A DNA stretch of 64,000 bases, from positions 310,001 to 374,000 of the forward strand of contig NZ_QGDS01000002.1 of the NCBI RefSeq assembly GCF_003149105.1, in the 5' to 3' direction. This DNA is from Faecalicatena contorta (GTDB lineage: Bacteria; Bacillota; Clostridia; Lachnospirales; Lachnospiraceae). The notes beneath the pieces were generated by a model that did not search any database, was not told where the DNA came from, and saw nothing but the letters and a program-made list of their open reading frames with translations. Positions 33,484 through 42,318 of this stretch are shown here, piece after piece. A program made the position numbers and the translations under genes. Positions within the stretch are counted from its first letter, which is position 1; every line of letters starts with the position of its first letter.

Positions 33484-34638
33484 ATGAGAAAGAATAGAAA
33501 AAAGCGGTGGGTAGAAAGTTTTATTGGTAAGGTTTTTATCATCTGCCTGCTGGTGTTTACTATAGGGAATTTTTTGGTCCCTAATCAGAAAAAATCTGAA
33601 GAAGAAAACCGAATGCTTGCGCCTAAACCGAAACTGACATTTAGTAGTTTGATATCAGGGAGTTATATGCAGCAATTCGAAAGGTATCAGTCCGACCAGT
33701 TCCTGGGAAGAGGCGGATGGAGGAAGCTGAAGGTGACTCTGAACCGTTTGGGAGGAAGCCGGGAGGAGAACGGCGTATTCATCGGGAAAAAGGGGCAGCT
33801 TCTGGAAGATATTGCAGTTCCTGACCGTGAGGCGCTGGAAAGCAGCGTGACAGCAATGAAAGAATTTGCTGAAAATTATTCTGATATACCTGTCAGTGTT
33901 CTTTTAGTGCCTGATGCAGCAAATGTAATCCGCAGCAGCCTCCCTTCTCTGGCTGAGGTGGCGGACCAAAATGTGAGTATCGCCCAGCTTAAAAAGGAAC
34001 TGGGAAATTCTGTGCAGTGGATAGATGGGGTTCAGGCGCTGAATGAGCATAAAAATGAGAGGATATACTATAAGACAGATCCTCACTGGACATCGCTGGG
34101 GGCATTTTATGTTTTTGAGGAGGCAGCCGGCATCCTGGGAATCACAACAGATTTTTCTAGCGGTTATGCATCTTATCCTATCACAACAGATTTTAATGGG
34201 GCATTGGCTTCAAGAAGCGGATGTGAGATGAATGTAAAAGAGGAAATTTCTATTTATGTCCCAAAGGACACAGACAATGATGTTGTTGTCAACTATGTAG
34301 ATGAGCAGAAAAAGACTACTTCCCTGTACGACTTGGAAATGCTTCACACCCGGGACAAGTATGGTGTCTTTCTCAGTGGAAATACGTCTGTGGTTGATAT
34401 TAAGACAATGGCCGAGAGCCGGAAAAAACTGTTGATAGTGAGAGATTCTTATGCCAATTGTTTTGTACCTTTTCTGACACCTTATTTTCAGGAAATTGTT
34501 CTGGTTGATCCAAGGTATTATTCAGGAACGGTTCAGGACATCATGGAGACATATCAGATTACGGATGTTTTGTTTTTATATAGTGGCAACTCGTTTTTTC
34601 AAGATAATAATATAAATGGAGTATTGAGCAGTGAGTAA
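33484..34638 (+). CDS. DHHW-family (AlgJ/AlgX-like) protein
   Basis: This 384-residue protein has an N-terminal signal anchor (FIGKVFIICLLVFTIGNFLV), then a SGNH-like extracellular domain. KTDPHWTSLGAFYVFEEA carries the characteristic D-x-H-W-T, and LLIVRDSYANCFVPFL carries the serine block. Homologues work with MBOAT proteins in acetylating surface polysaccharides. The 3' end overlaps the pseudouridine synthase start by eight bases. Confidence 0.88.
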   Translation: MRKNRKKRWVESFIGKVFIICLLVFTIGNFLVPNQKKSEEENRMLAPKPKLTFSSLISGSYMQQFERYQSDQFLGRGGWRKLKVTLNRLGGSREENGVFIGKKGQLLEDIAVPDREALESSVTAMKEFAENYSDIPVSVLLVPDAANVIRSSLPSLAEVADQNVSIAQLKKELGNSVQWIDGVQALNEHKNERIYYKTDPHWTSLGAFYVFEEAAGILGITTDFSSGYASYPITTDFNGALASRSGCEMNVKEEISIYVPKDTDNDVVVNYVDEQKKTTSLYDLEMLHTRDKYGVFLSGNTSVVDIKTMAESRKKLLIVRDSYANCFVPFLTPYFQEIVLVDPRYYSGTVQDIMETYQITDVLFLYSGNSFFQDNNINGVLSSE

Positions 34639-35392
34639 TCGTATAAAACGGGAATTTGAGCAAAAAAAGGAGCCTGTCAGGCTGAATAAGTTTTTAAGTG
34701 AATCAGGGATATGCTCCCGGCGGGAAGCTGACCGCCTGATTGAAAGCGGAAAAGTGACAGTTGACGGCAGACAGGCTATGACAGGGATGAGAGTATCTCC
34801 GGGACAGGTCGTGAAAGTAGGGAACAAACGCGTGTCCCGGGGTGATGAAATGGTGGTGCTGGCAGTAAATAAGCCTGCCGGAATTGTCTGTACGGAGGAA
34901 CGAAGGGAACGTAACAGTATTGTACGTTTTTTAAACTATCCCATCAGAGTTACTTATGCAGGCCGCCTGGATAAAGATTCCAGGGGGCTGCTTCTTATGA
35001 CGAATAATGGGGATATCATCAATAAAATGATGCGTGCAAGGAACCAGCATGAAAAAGAGTATAAAGTGACGGTTGATAAAGCGATAACACCAGATTTTCT
35101 GGAGAAAATGTCTTCAGGGGTTCCAATACTGGACACAGTAACAAGACCTTGCGATGTGAAGAAGCTTGGAAAATATACTTTTTCTATTATATTGACCCAG
35201 GGGCTGAACCGGCAGATACGCAGAATGTGTGAGGCACTGGGATATCAGGTAAAAGATTTGGTTAGAACTAGAATTATGAATATCGAATTGGGAAGAATAA
35301 AAGAAGGGGAATACAGAAAACTGACAGACAGGGAACTGGACGGCCTCTATGAACAAATCAAGGACAGGCAGGGGAGTATATATGGCAGATAA
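34631..35392 (+). CDS. RluF/RluB-family 23S rRNA pseudouridine synthase
   Basis: This 253-residue protein has an N-terminal S4 RNA-binding domain (RLNKFLSESGICSRREADRLIESGKVTVDG). The catalytic domain has Asp in GRLDKDSRGLLLMTN and the later TQGLNRQIRRMCEALGYQVKDLVRTRI. It converts a uridine in 23S rRNA to pseudouridine; the sequence fits RluF better than RluB, but the target site is inferred. The GTG start overlaps the DHHW gene. Confidence 0.9.
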   Translation: MSNRIKREFEQKKEPVRLNKFLSESGICSRREADRLIESGKVTVDGRQAMTGMRVSPGQVVKVGNKRVSRGDEMVVLAVNKPAGIVCTEERRERNSIVRFLNYPIRVTYAGRLDKDSRGLLLMTNNGDIINKMMRARNQHEKEYKVTVDKAITPDFLEKMSSGVPILDTVTRPCDVKKLGKYTFSIILTQGLNRQIRRMCEALGYQVKDLVRTRIMNIELGRIKEGEYRKLTDRELDGLYEQIKDRQGSIYGR

Positions 35393-37337
35393 GAAAAAAA
35401 GAATGCAGGAGCTGGTGGAACTCCTGAACCGTGCACGCCGCGCTTACGAGCAGGAAGACACGGAGATTATGAGTAATTACGAATATGATAAATTATATGA
35501 TGAACTTTTGGGACTGGAACAGGAATTGGGAACAACTCTTGCCTCCAGTCCTACCATTCATGTGGGGTATGAGGTGCTAAGCGAGCTGCCGAAAGAGCGT
35601 CATGAGCGTCCTATGCTTTCCCTGGATAAAACGAAAGATGTGGAGCGGCTCAAAGAATTTCTTGGGAGGCAGAAGGCGGTAATCTCCTGGAAGCTGGATG
35701 GACTTACAATTGTACTGACTTACAGGGAAGGAAAACTGCAAAAGGCAGTCACCAGAGGAAGCGGTGAAGTAGGAGAGGTCATCACAAATAATGCCAGAGT
35801 ATTCAAAAATCTGCCGTTTCATATACCATACAAGGGGGAGCTGGTTCTGAGGGGCGAGGCCGTTATTGGATATCAGGATTTTAAAAAGATTAACGAAGAA
35901 ATAGAAGATGTGGATGCAAAGTATAAGAATCCACGAAACCTGTGCAGCGGTTCTGTGCGTCAGTTAAACAATGAAATCACAGCGAAAAGGAATGTCCGTT
36001 TTTTTGCCTTTACGCTGGTAAACGGACCTGGAATTGACTTTCACAATTCCAGATATGAGCAGTTGGAATGGCTGGAAGAGCAGGGCTTTGAAGTGGTGGA
36101 ACATCATCTTGCAACCATAGAAAATATAGAAGAAGAAGTCGCATGGTTTGCCGGGAAAATTACAGAAAATGATTTTCCGTCAGACGGGCTGGTTCTGGTT
36201 TATGATGATATTGCCTATGGACAATCTCTGGGAAGCACATCAAAATTTCCAAGGGATTCCTTTGCCTACAAATGGGCGGATGAAATAAAAGAAACAAAGC
36301 TCCTGAAAATCGAGTGGAGCCCGTCACGTACCGGCCTGATTAATCCCATAGCGGTTTTTGAGCCTGTTGAGCTGGAAGGGACAACGGTCAGTCGTGCCAG
36401 TGTTCATAATATTAGTATTATGGAGGACCTGGAGTTGGGAGTGGGTGATGAAATCCGGGTTTACAAAGCAAACATGATTATTCCTCAGATTGCGGAAAAC
36501 CTGACCCGCAGCGGAGTGCAGGATATTCCCTGCTCTTGTCCGGTATGCGGAGGTGATACGAGAATTTCTATGGAAAATAATACGAAAACCCTATATTGTG
36601 CAAATCCAGGGTGCCAGGCAAAACAGATGAAATCCTTTGCTCTCTTCGTCAGCAGAGATGCCCTGAACATAGAAGGGCTTTCAGAAGCTACACTGGAAAA
36701 GTTCATTATCAGAGGGTTTATAAAAGATTTTTCGGATATTTTTCATTTAGACAGATATGCAGAGGAAATCAGGACTATGGAAGGCTTTGGCCAGAAGTCC
36801 TATGAAAACCTGATTAAAAGTGTGGAGCATGCCAGGGATACCACACTTCCAAAACTAGTATACAGCCTTGGAATTGCAAATATTGGACTTGCCAATGCAA
36901 AGGTCATTTGTAAAGCATTGGATTATAAGCCTGACAGGCTGCTTTCTGCCACCGTGGAAGAGTTAAATGAGATTTCGGGTGTAGGCGGTGTGATTGCCCA
37001 GAAGTTTGTGGATTATTTTGCAGATAATGAACACAGAGAGCAGTTTAAGCAGCTTTTAAAAGAGGTTCATATCCCGCAAGAAGAAACTCAAAAAGAAGAA
37101 CAAATATTTAAAGATATAAATTTTGTTATAACTGGAAGTGTGGAACATTTTTCCAACCGGAATGAAGTGAAAGAGGTTATCGAGGCACGGGGAGGCAAAG
37201 TGACAGGCTCCGTAACCTCTAAAACCAATTATTTAATTAATAATGATGTGCAGTCTGCTTCCTCGAAAAATAAAAAGGCGAGGGACTTGAACATTCCAAT
37301 TATATCGGAAGAGGATTTCTTGAAAATGTTGGAATAA
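35382..37337 (+). CDS. ligA: NAD-dependent DNA ligase
   Basis: This ligase of about 651 residues is of normal length. The adenylated lysine is Lys104 in SWKLDGLTIV; the OB fold, a four-cysteine zinc finger (CPVCGG ... CANPGCQAK), helix-hairpin-helix repeats and a C-terminal BRCT domain (FVITGSVEHFSNRNEVKEVIEARGGKV) follow in order. It seals nicks in replication and repair. GGGGAG supports ATG 35382, which overlaps the previous gene's end. The KLDG in place of the usual KxDG consensus KVDG is conservative. Confidence 0.95.
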   Translation: MADKKKRMQELVELLNRARRAYEQEDTEIMSNYEYDKLYDELLGLEQELGTTLASSPTIHVGYEVLSELPKERHERPMLSLDKTKDVERLKEFLGRQKAVISWKLDGLTIVLTYREGKLQKAVTRGSGEVGEVITNNARVFKNLPFHIPYKGELVLRGEAVIGYQDFKKINEEIEDVDAKYKNPRNLCSGSVRQLNNEITAKRNVRFFAFTLVNGPGIDFHNSRYEQLEWLEEQGFEVVEHHLATIENIEEEVAWFAGKITENDFPSDGLVLVYDDIAYGQSLGSTSKFPRDSFAYKWADEIKETKLLKIEWSPSRTGLINPIAVFEPVELEGTTVSRASVHNISIMEDLELGVGDEIRVYKANMIIPQIAENLTRSGVQDIPCSCPVCGGDTRISMENNTKTLYCANPGCQAKQMKSFALFVSRDALNIEGLSEATLEKFIIRGFIKDFSDIFHLDRYAEEIRTMEGFGQKSYENLIKSVEHARDTTLPKLVYSLGIANIGLANAKVICKALDYKPDRLLSATVEELNEISGVGGVIAQKFVDYFADNEHREQFKQLLKEVHIPQEETQKEEQIFKDINFVITGSVEHFSNRNEVKEVIEARGGKVTGSVTSKTNYLINNDVQSASSKNKKARDLNIPIISEEDFLKMLE

Positions 37338-37373
37338 GGGAGAAAAATGGGAAATGCTTTAGAAAAAGTTCAT

Positions 37374-37402
37374 TTGTATCTAAAACCCAACTATATTATA
37401 AT
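37374..37402 (+). promoter_or_regulatory. Sigma-A promoter of clpX-like gene
   Basis: TTGTAT (37374-37379), a 17-base spacer and a consensus TATAAT (37397-37402). Transcription would begin at the edge of the 28-bp hairpin repeat. Confidence 0.75.
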
Positions 37403-37409
37403 ATGAGTT

Positions 37410-37437
37410 GTATCTATTCAGAAGCATGAACAGTTAC
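37410..37437 (+). repeat. 28-bp hairpin repeat, copy 2 (clpX leader)
   Basis: It is identical to 32004-32031 except at two positions (26 of 28). The stem is CTATTCA / TGAACAG with one G-to-A change. It is followed by a second stem (GCCTT / AAGGC within an AGTTAYAG / CTGTAACT frame, 37442-37491) in the clpX leader. Confidence 0.7.
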
Positions 37438-37518
37438 TATGAGTTATAGTTCTGCCTTACGAAAGAAGGCTTATGACGGAGCTGTAACTTGTATATCATA
37501 CGGAAAGAAGGGAGAACT

Positions 37519-39000
37519 ATGTCAGATAAAGATTTTATAATAATAGAGGAAGCAGAAAATAAAGAAGAAAAAAAAGATATAATCGGAGACCTTGTAGAAG
37601 AAGATGATTATACAAACAAAAAGAAGGCAGAGGTTACTGCTCATAGTGATGATGAGGAGGATGGTTATGAAAAATACTGCCTTATTTGTCATCGTCCGGA
37701 AAGCTCTGCCGGCAAGATGGTTGATTTGCCTAACCATATCACAGTTTGTTCCGATTGTATGCAGAAAAGTTTTGATGCAATGACCAACGGTTCTGTTGAT
37801 TATAGTAAGCTGATGAATATGCCCGGTGTACAATTTTTGAATTTGTCAGACTTGGAAAATTCGGTACCTAAGAGCCAGAAGATAAAGAAGAAAAAAGAAA
37901 AGCCGAAGTCGTTCCGTACATTGGATATTAAAGAGATTCCTGCACCCCATAAAATCAAAGCCCAATTGGATGAATATGTAGTAGGTCAGGAATATGCAAA
38001 GAAAGCAATGTCCGTAGCGGTATATAACCATTATAAACGTGTTGCCACAGATACAATGGATGACATTGAGATTGAAAAATCCAATATGCTGATGATAGGA
38101 CCCACCGGAAGCGGGAAAACTTATCTGGTGAAGACCCTGGCGAAGCTTTTAGATGTGCCTTTGGCAATTACAGATGCTACTTCCCTGACAGAGGCAGGAT
38201 ACATAGGTGATGATATTGAGAGTGTTGTATCCAAATTGCTGGCTGCTGCTGATAATGATGTAGAGCGTGCCCAGCAGGGAATTATTTTTATTGATGAGAT
38301 TGACAAGATTGCAAAGAAAAAGAATTCTACTCAAAGAGATGTAAGCGGAGAGTCCGTACAGCAGGGAATGTTGAAGCTGCTGGAAGGAAGTGAAGTGGAA
38401 GTTCCGGTGGGAGCAAACAGCAAGAATGCCATGGTTCCGCTGACTACGGTGAATACAAAGAACATTCTCTTTATCTGTGGAGGTGCATTCCCGGATTTAG
38501 AAGAGGTAATCAGGGAAAGGCTGTCCCGTAAAACTACTATGGGATTCAATGCAGAACTGAAAGATAAATATCAGAAAGATAAAGAAATTTTGTCCAAGGT
38601 GACAGTAGAGGATTTGAGAACGTTTGGAATGATACCGGAGTTTATCGGCCGTCTGCCTATTATCTTCACACTCAAAGGGCTGAATAAAGAGATGCTCATT
38701 CAGATATTGAAAGAGCCAAGGAATGCAATTTTAAAACAATATAAAAAGCTTCTTGCCCTTGATGAAGTAAATCTTGAGTTTGATGACGGGGCGTTGGGAG
38801 CTATAGCAGAGAAGGCCATGAAGAAAGATACCGGAGCCAGGGCACTGCGGGCGATTATAGAAGAATTTATGCTGGATATTATGTACGAAATACCAAAAGA
38901 TGACAGCATCGGACAGGTAACCATCACCAGAGAATATATTGAAGGAACCGGAGGACCGGTTATACAGTTGAGAGGTCAGGAGATTCCGTTGTTACATTAA
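37519..39000 (+). CDS. ClpX-like AAA+ unfoldase with acidic N-terminal extension
   Basis: This protein of about 493 residues has a 50-residue acidic N-terminus, then a zinc finger (Cys54, Cys57, Cys77, Cys80), a basic linker, and a ClpX AAA+ core: Walker A GPTGSGKT (194-201), pore loop GYIGDD, Walker B IIFIDEIDKIA, and sensor 2 in DTGARALRAI. A TMGF segment stands where the ClpP-docking IGF loop is expected. Typical ClpX has about 420 residues and no acidic leader. It stands alone, without clpP or tig, so it may be a second ClpX. GGAG precedes the chosen ATG. Confidence 0.88.
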   Translation: MSDKDFIIIEEAENKEEKKDIIGDLVEEDDYTNKKKAEVTAHSDDEEDGYEKYCLICHRPESSAGKMVDLPNHITVCSDCMQKSFDAMTNGSVDYSKLMNMPGVQFLNLSDLENSVPKSQKIKKKKEKPKSFRTLDIKEIPAPHKIKAQLDEYVVGQEYAKKAMSVAVYNHYKRVATDTMDDIEIEKSNMLMIGPTGSGKTYLVKTLAKLLDVPLAITDATSLTEAGYIGDDIESVVSKLLAAADNDVERAQQGIIFIDEIDKIAKKKNSTQRDVSGESVQQGMLKLLEGSEVEVPVGANSKNAMVPLTTVNTKNILFICGGAFPDLEEVIRERLSRKTTMGFNAELKDKYQKDKEILSKVTVEDLRTFGMIPEFIGRLPIIFTLKGLNKEMLIQILKEPRNAILKQYKKLLALDEVNLEFDDGALGAIAEKAMKKDTGARALRAIIEEFMLDIMYEIPKDDSIGQVTITREYIEGTGGPVIQLRGQEIPLLH

Positions 39001-39085
39001 AAGGGGATAAGAGCGCCCTGGTACATTGAAAGGGAAGTAACGGGGTAATCACACTGGAAGATAAGCTTGGAAAGGGGCGGACAGC

Positions 39086-39631
39086 ATGAAGCAGAATTTG
39101 GATTTTGAATCTTTGGAAAAGAACTTGATAGATGTAATTGCAGAGTCTCATATTAAACTTGGATATACAAAAAGTTCCATGGGGTTTTATTATCCCTTGG
39201 AATCGCTGAACCGCCTTTTAGATTCAGAGTTGTCCTCCGCGGATATGGAAAAAGCGCTGCAGGGATTTTGCGAATTTGCAGAAGCCAGGCTGGGGAAGGC
39301 ATCTTATTCCCGGGATAACATCCGTTTTTGTATCCTGATTCCTGCAGAGGGTGTGGAATATGTACATGAAAAAATAAAAGACACTGGATTCCTAAGAGAA
39401 TTTATTGAAGGAATCCAGTGCCATAATTGTACTATTGAAGATATTTTAAAGATTTTTTCTCATTATTCAGAACATGTGAAGTGTGAAAAGCTGGATAACG
39501 GGGAGTTTGATTACCTGCTGTACTTCGAAGATGGTGTCCCCGATACTTATCGTTACTGTGTTAAGTTTGAGGGCGGACACATTACGTATCACCGCTTTAC
39601 ACAAAAAGACTATGGGGCATTAGGGTTTTGA
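39086..39631 (+). CDS. DUF3877 family protein
   Basis: This 181-residue soluble protein matches DUF3877 of Clostridia: DVIAESHIKLGYTKSSMGFYYPLESLNRLL near the N-terminus and LLYFEDGVPDTYRYCVKFEGGHITYHRF near the C-terminus. The family has no known function. It follows clpX by 85 bases and may share its transcript. Confidence 0.8.
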   Translation: MKQNLDFESLEKNLIDVIAESHIKLGYTKSSMGFYYPLESLNRLLDSELSSADMEKALQGFCEFAEARLGKASYSRDNIRFCILIPAEGVEYVHEKIKDTGFLREFIEGIQCHNCTIEDILKIFSHYSEHVKCEKLDNGEFDYLLYFEDGVPDTYRYCVKFEGGHITYHRFTQKDYGALGF

Positions 39632-39672
39632 TCAACACAGCACAGCATTTTGTGTGTTCCTCATTTCATTGA

Positions 39673-40368
39673 TTAACCTGGTAATTTCGCGTTGTAAGGT
39701 GTGCCCATGTAAGTATCACCGCTCTGCAATTCCTCTAACATCTGGGCAAGCCTTCTTTGCCGGGTTTCCTCACGTTTTGCATGGATTATCCATCCAATGT
39801 AATCATTCCGCTGATAAGACGGCCTGAGCCGGTAGCGCTCCCATAATCCGTTCGCATCAAGGGCGGTAATAACAAAGTTTGGAATATCATAGATTTGTCT
39901 CGTCATTTTCTCCGTGTTAATATCAGCATTTGATTTCTTCTTACTATCAATCTGTTTTCCACTTCCTTTAACATGTGATACGCGCCAACGTGTAATGTCG
40001 GCAATAAGTTCGTAGTCAACAGGCTTATCATACGGAAAGTGTATTGCACCTTTTGTCCTGTGATATCCGGCAAGGCGCTCTTCAAAGGGATTAAGCGACA
40101 GATCACCAGGATAAATACCGAGATGTTTCTTAAAGGCAGCAAAATGAATAAGGTTTTCCTCTTGCCAGAAAGTTGGCATACTCCAGGAAATCTTTTCTAC
40201 AGCATCCGGCGCAGCAGTGCGGATAGTTTCACGTACTTTTGCAAGAATCGGGCGCACTTGTTCTGGATGTGCTTTGATGTACTCGTCAATGGTTTTTGGG
40301 GCTTCCCCACAGAAGTGATCCTGGTTCATATTCTTAAATTCTCGTTTGCACTTTGGACATTGCCACAT
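39673..40368 (-). CDS. YdeI/DUF1801-type protein with N-terminal zinc ribbon
   Basis: This protein of about 231 residues begins MWQCPKCKREFKNMNQDHFC, a zinc-ribbon-like segment. A DUF1801 domain follows (PDAVEKISWSMPTFW, HFAAFKKHLGIYPG, AIHFPYDKP), and then a YdeI-type tail (DLP-like IPNFVITALDANGLWERYRLRPSYQRNDYIGWIIHAKREETRQRRL). DUF1801 proteins are small frataxin-like folds of unclear role; YdeI-like proteins have been linked to peptide resistance. I use the ATG at 40368 behind GGGAG instead of a longer frame to 40425. Confidence 0.8.
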   Translation of the reverse strand: MWQCPKCKREFKNMNQDHFCGEAPKTIDEYIKAHPEQVRPILAKVRETIRTAAPDAVEKISWSMPTFWQEENLIHFAAFKKHLGIYPGDLSLNPFEERLAGYHRTKGAIHFPYDKPVDYELIADITRWRVSHVKGSGKQIDSKKKSNADINTEKMTRQIYDIPNFVITALDANGLWERYRLRPSYQRNDYIGWIIHAKREETRQRRLAQMLEELQSGDTYMGTPYNAKLPG

Positions 40369-40482
40369 ATGCTCATCTCCCTTCCTTTTTTCGATTGGCT
40401 GGAAAAAATCGAGTAAGCCAGCCATGTTTCGGCATTTCCTGATATTTTCCCCTAATTTCAGAATTTAATTTGTATTTATTTA

Positions 40483-40511
40483 ATTATACTTGAAATTAAA
40501 GGTAAAATCAA
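40483..40511 (-). promoter_or_regulatory. Promoter of the YdeI/DUF1801 gene
   Basis: On the minus strand, TTGATT (40511-40506), a 17-base spacer and a consensus TATAAT (40488-40483). Confidence 0.65.
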
Positions 40512-40598
40512 ATCATAAAAAACAAAAGAATGTCTCCTTTATAAGGCCATCTCACGGGAATGCCGCCGTCAAATCTCAGGTTTTGAATTGGACTTGCG

Positions 40599-40669
40599 AA
40601 ATAAATGCCGAAAACTGATGTGAAATTTTAAAAAACTGTAAAATAAATGCCAAAAACCAGGATAAAATT
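40599..40669 (+). repeat. Two 29-bp direct repeats upstream of the capsule promoter
   Basis: AAATAAATGCCGAAAAC... (40599-40627) and AAATAAATGCCAAAAAC... (40641-40669) are near-identical and start exactly 42 bases apart, four turns of the helix. They end 21 bases before the capsule operon -35 and look like a double site for a regulator. Confidence 0.6.
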
Positions 40670-40689
40670 GCCGATTTAGTCCTGTTTTG

Positions 40690-40718
40690 TTGACAAGACT
40701 GATGTATAGGGATAAACT
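40690..40718 (+). promoter_or_regulatory. Promoter of the capsule operon
   Basis: A consensus -35 TTGACA (40690-40695), a 17-base spacer and TAAACT (40713-40718), leaving a leader of about 80 AT-rich bases before the first gene. Confidence 0.65.
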
Positions 40719-40802
40719 GTAAATATAGATTATTTAAGATTAGTTTTATATTTGTTATTATAAATAAAATATATAATTTAAGAATATTAGAGGATTAACC
40801 AG

Positions 40803-41561
40803 ATGGAAAGATATATTGACATGCATTGCCATATACTTCCTGGAGTGGATGACGGAGCTGCCAGTGTTAAAGAAACAGAGGAGATGCTGCAGATTGCATA
40901 CGATGAAGGAATACGCTGTATGATTGCGACTCCGCATCACCACCCTCGCAGAGGACGTGAGCATCCTGAGGTGTTGAAAAAAAGGCTGATTCTTGTACGT
41001 AAGATAGCGCAGCAAATTGATGAGAAGTTCCGCATTTACCTGGGTACAGAAATTTATTTTGGACAGGACATTGTGGATAAGTTGAAAAGGGGCAGTGTTT
41101 TAACGATGAATAAGCGCGATTATGTTCTCGTTGAGTTTTCCCCATCAGATAGTTTTAACTATATACGGCAGAGTCTTCAGCAGATACAGATGTCAGGATA
41201 TCAGGTGATTCTTGCCCATGCCGAAAGATATTATTGTCTCACAGAAGACGTTGAGTTGGCCAGGTATATCTGGGATATGGGAGTTCATATCCAGATAAAT
41301 GCAGGAAGCATAATAGGAGAAAGCGGAAGGAAAGTAAAACAGTTTGTAAAAGAACTGATGGAGCAGGATATGGTATTCGGAATAGGGACTGATGCCCACA
41401 GCCCCAACAGCCGCGCTCCACGAATGAGAAAGGCGGCGGCCTATGTGAAGAAAAAGTATGGAGAAGATTATATGAGGAGGATTTTTTTCAGCAATGCAGC
41501 AACCTTGCTGAGAAAAAGAAGAGAGAATGAGCCAGAACACAATGATGAATCCCGAAATTGA
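40803..41561 (+). CDS. CpsB/YwqE-type PHP tyrosine-protein phosphatase
   Basis: This 252-residue PHP-fold metallophosphatase has the metal-site motifs MHCHILPGVDDGA, TPHHHP, LAHAERY and IGTDAHSP. It dephosphorylates the tyrosine tail of the capsule BY-kinase encoded two genes later and thus tunes polysaccharide export. It is the first gene of the capsule operon and overlaps the Wzz-type gene by 35 bases. Confidence 0.93.
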   Translation: MERYIDMHCHILPGVDDGAASVKETEEMLQIAYDEGIRCMIATPHHHPRRGREHPEVLKKRLILVRKIAQQIDEKFRIYLGTEIYFGQDIVDKLKRGSVLTMNKRDYVLVEFSPSDSFNYIRQSLQQIQMSGYQVILAHAERYYCLTEDVELARYIWDMGVHIQINAGSIIGESGRKVKQFVKELMEQDMVFGIGTDAHSPNSRAPRMRKAAAYVKKKYGEDYMRRIFFSNAATLLRKRRENEPEHNDESRN

Positions 41562-42300
41562 TAATGATGAAATAACAATAGACCTTACTGAGTTATTTAT
41601 GGTAATATGGCGGAAATTACATTTAGTAATATTAGCAGGAATTGCCGTGGCAATGGTCGCATTTATCGGAACAAAGTTATTTGTTACACCTATGTATACT
41701 TCAGTTACCAAGGTTTATGTGCTGTCTAAGCAGGATGCAAATGCAAGTCTTACATACAGCGACCTCCAGACAGGAACTTCCCTGACAAAGGACTACATGG
41801 AGCTTGTTAAGAGCCGTCCGGTGCTGGAACAAGTTATTGCCATATTAAATTTGGATATGAAATCAGAAGAACTTGCAGATGCCATTACAGTAGATACGCC
41901 CCAGGATACTCGTATTCTTAGAATATCTGTTGGAAATGAGAATCCTAAAACGGCAAAAGAGATTGCCGATGCGGTGAGAGAGTCTGTCAGCATACAGATT
42001 ACAGAAATTATGGATGCAGATTCAGTGAATACTGTTGAGATTGGAAATCTTCCCACAGACCCTTCATCTCCGAGCGTATTAAAAAATATGATAATCGGCG
42101 GCATGCTGGGCGTCTTGATTACAATTGGAATTATCGTATTGATTTATATTTTGGATGATACAATCAAGACACCAGAAGATGTAGAGCATTACCTTGGAAT
42201 GAATGTGCTGACATCAATTCCCATCCAGGAAGGTGTCAAGAGGTCCAAAAAAGTAAAAGGACTGTCCGCAAAGCAATTTGCGAAGAGCATGAAGAGGTAG
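41527..42300 (+). CDS. Wzz/CapA-type chain-length and kinase-activating protein
   Basis: This 257-residue protein has two membrane helices (LHLVILAGIAVAMVAFIGTKLF and MIIGGMLGVLITIGIIVLIYIL) around an extracellular domain with the family's VDTPQDTRILRISV-like segment and a proline-rich DPSSPSVLKN before helix 2. The cytosolic tail is basic. In Firmicutes it activates the separate BY-kinase and sets polymer length. The kinase follows 18 bases downstream. Confidence 0.92.
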   Translation: MSQNTMMNPEIDNDEITIDLTELFMVIWRKLHLVILAGIAVAMVAFIGTKLFVTPMYTSVTKVYVLSKQDANASLTYSDLQTGTSLTKDYMELVKSRPVLEQVIAILNLDMKSEELADAITVDTPQDTRILRISVGNENPKTAKEIADAVRESVSIQITEIMDADSVNTVEIGNLPTDPSSPSVLKNMIIGGMLGVLITIGIIVLIYILDDTIKTPEDVEHYLGMNVLTSIPIQEGVKRSKKVKGLSAKQFAKSMKR

Positions 42301-42318
42301 AGTGAGGAGAGACTTGAG

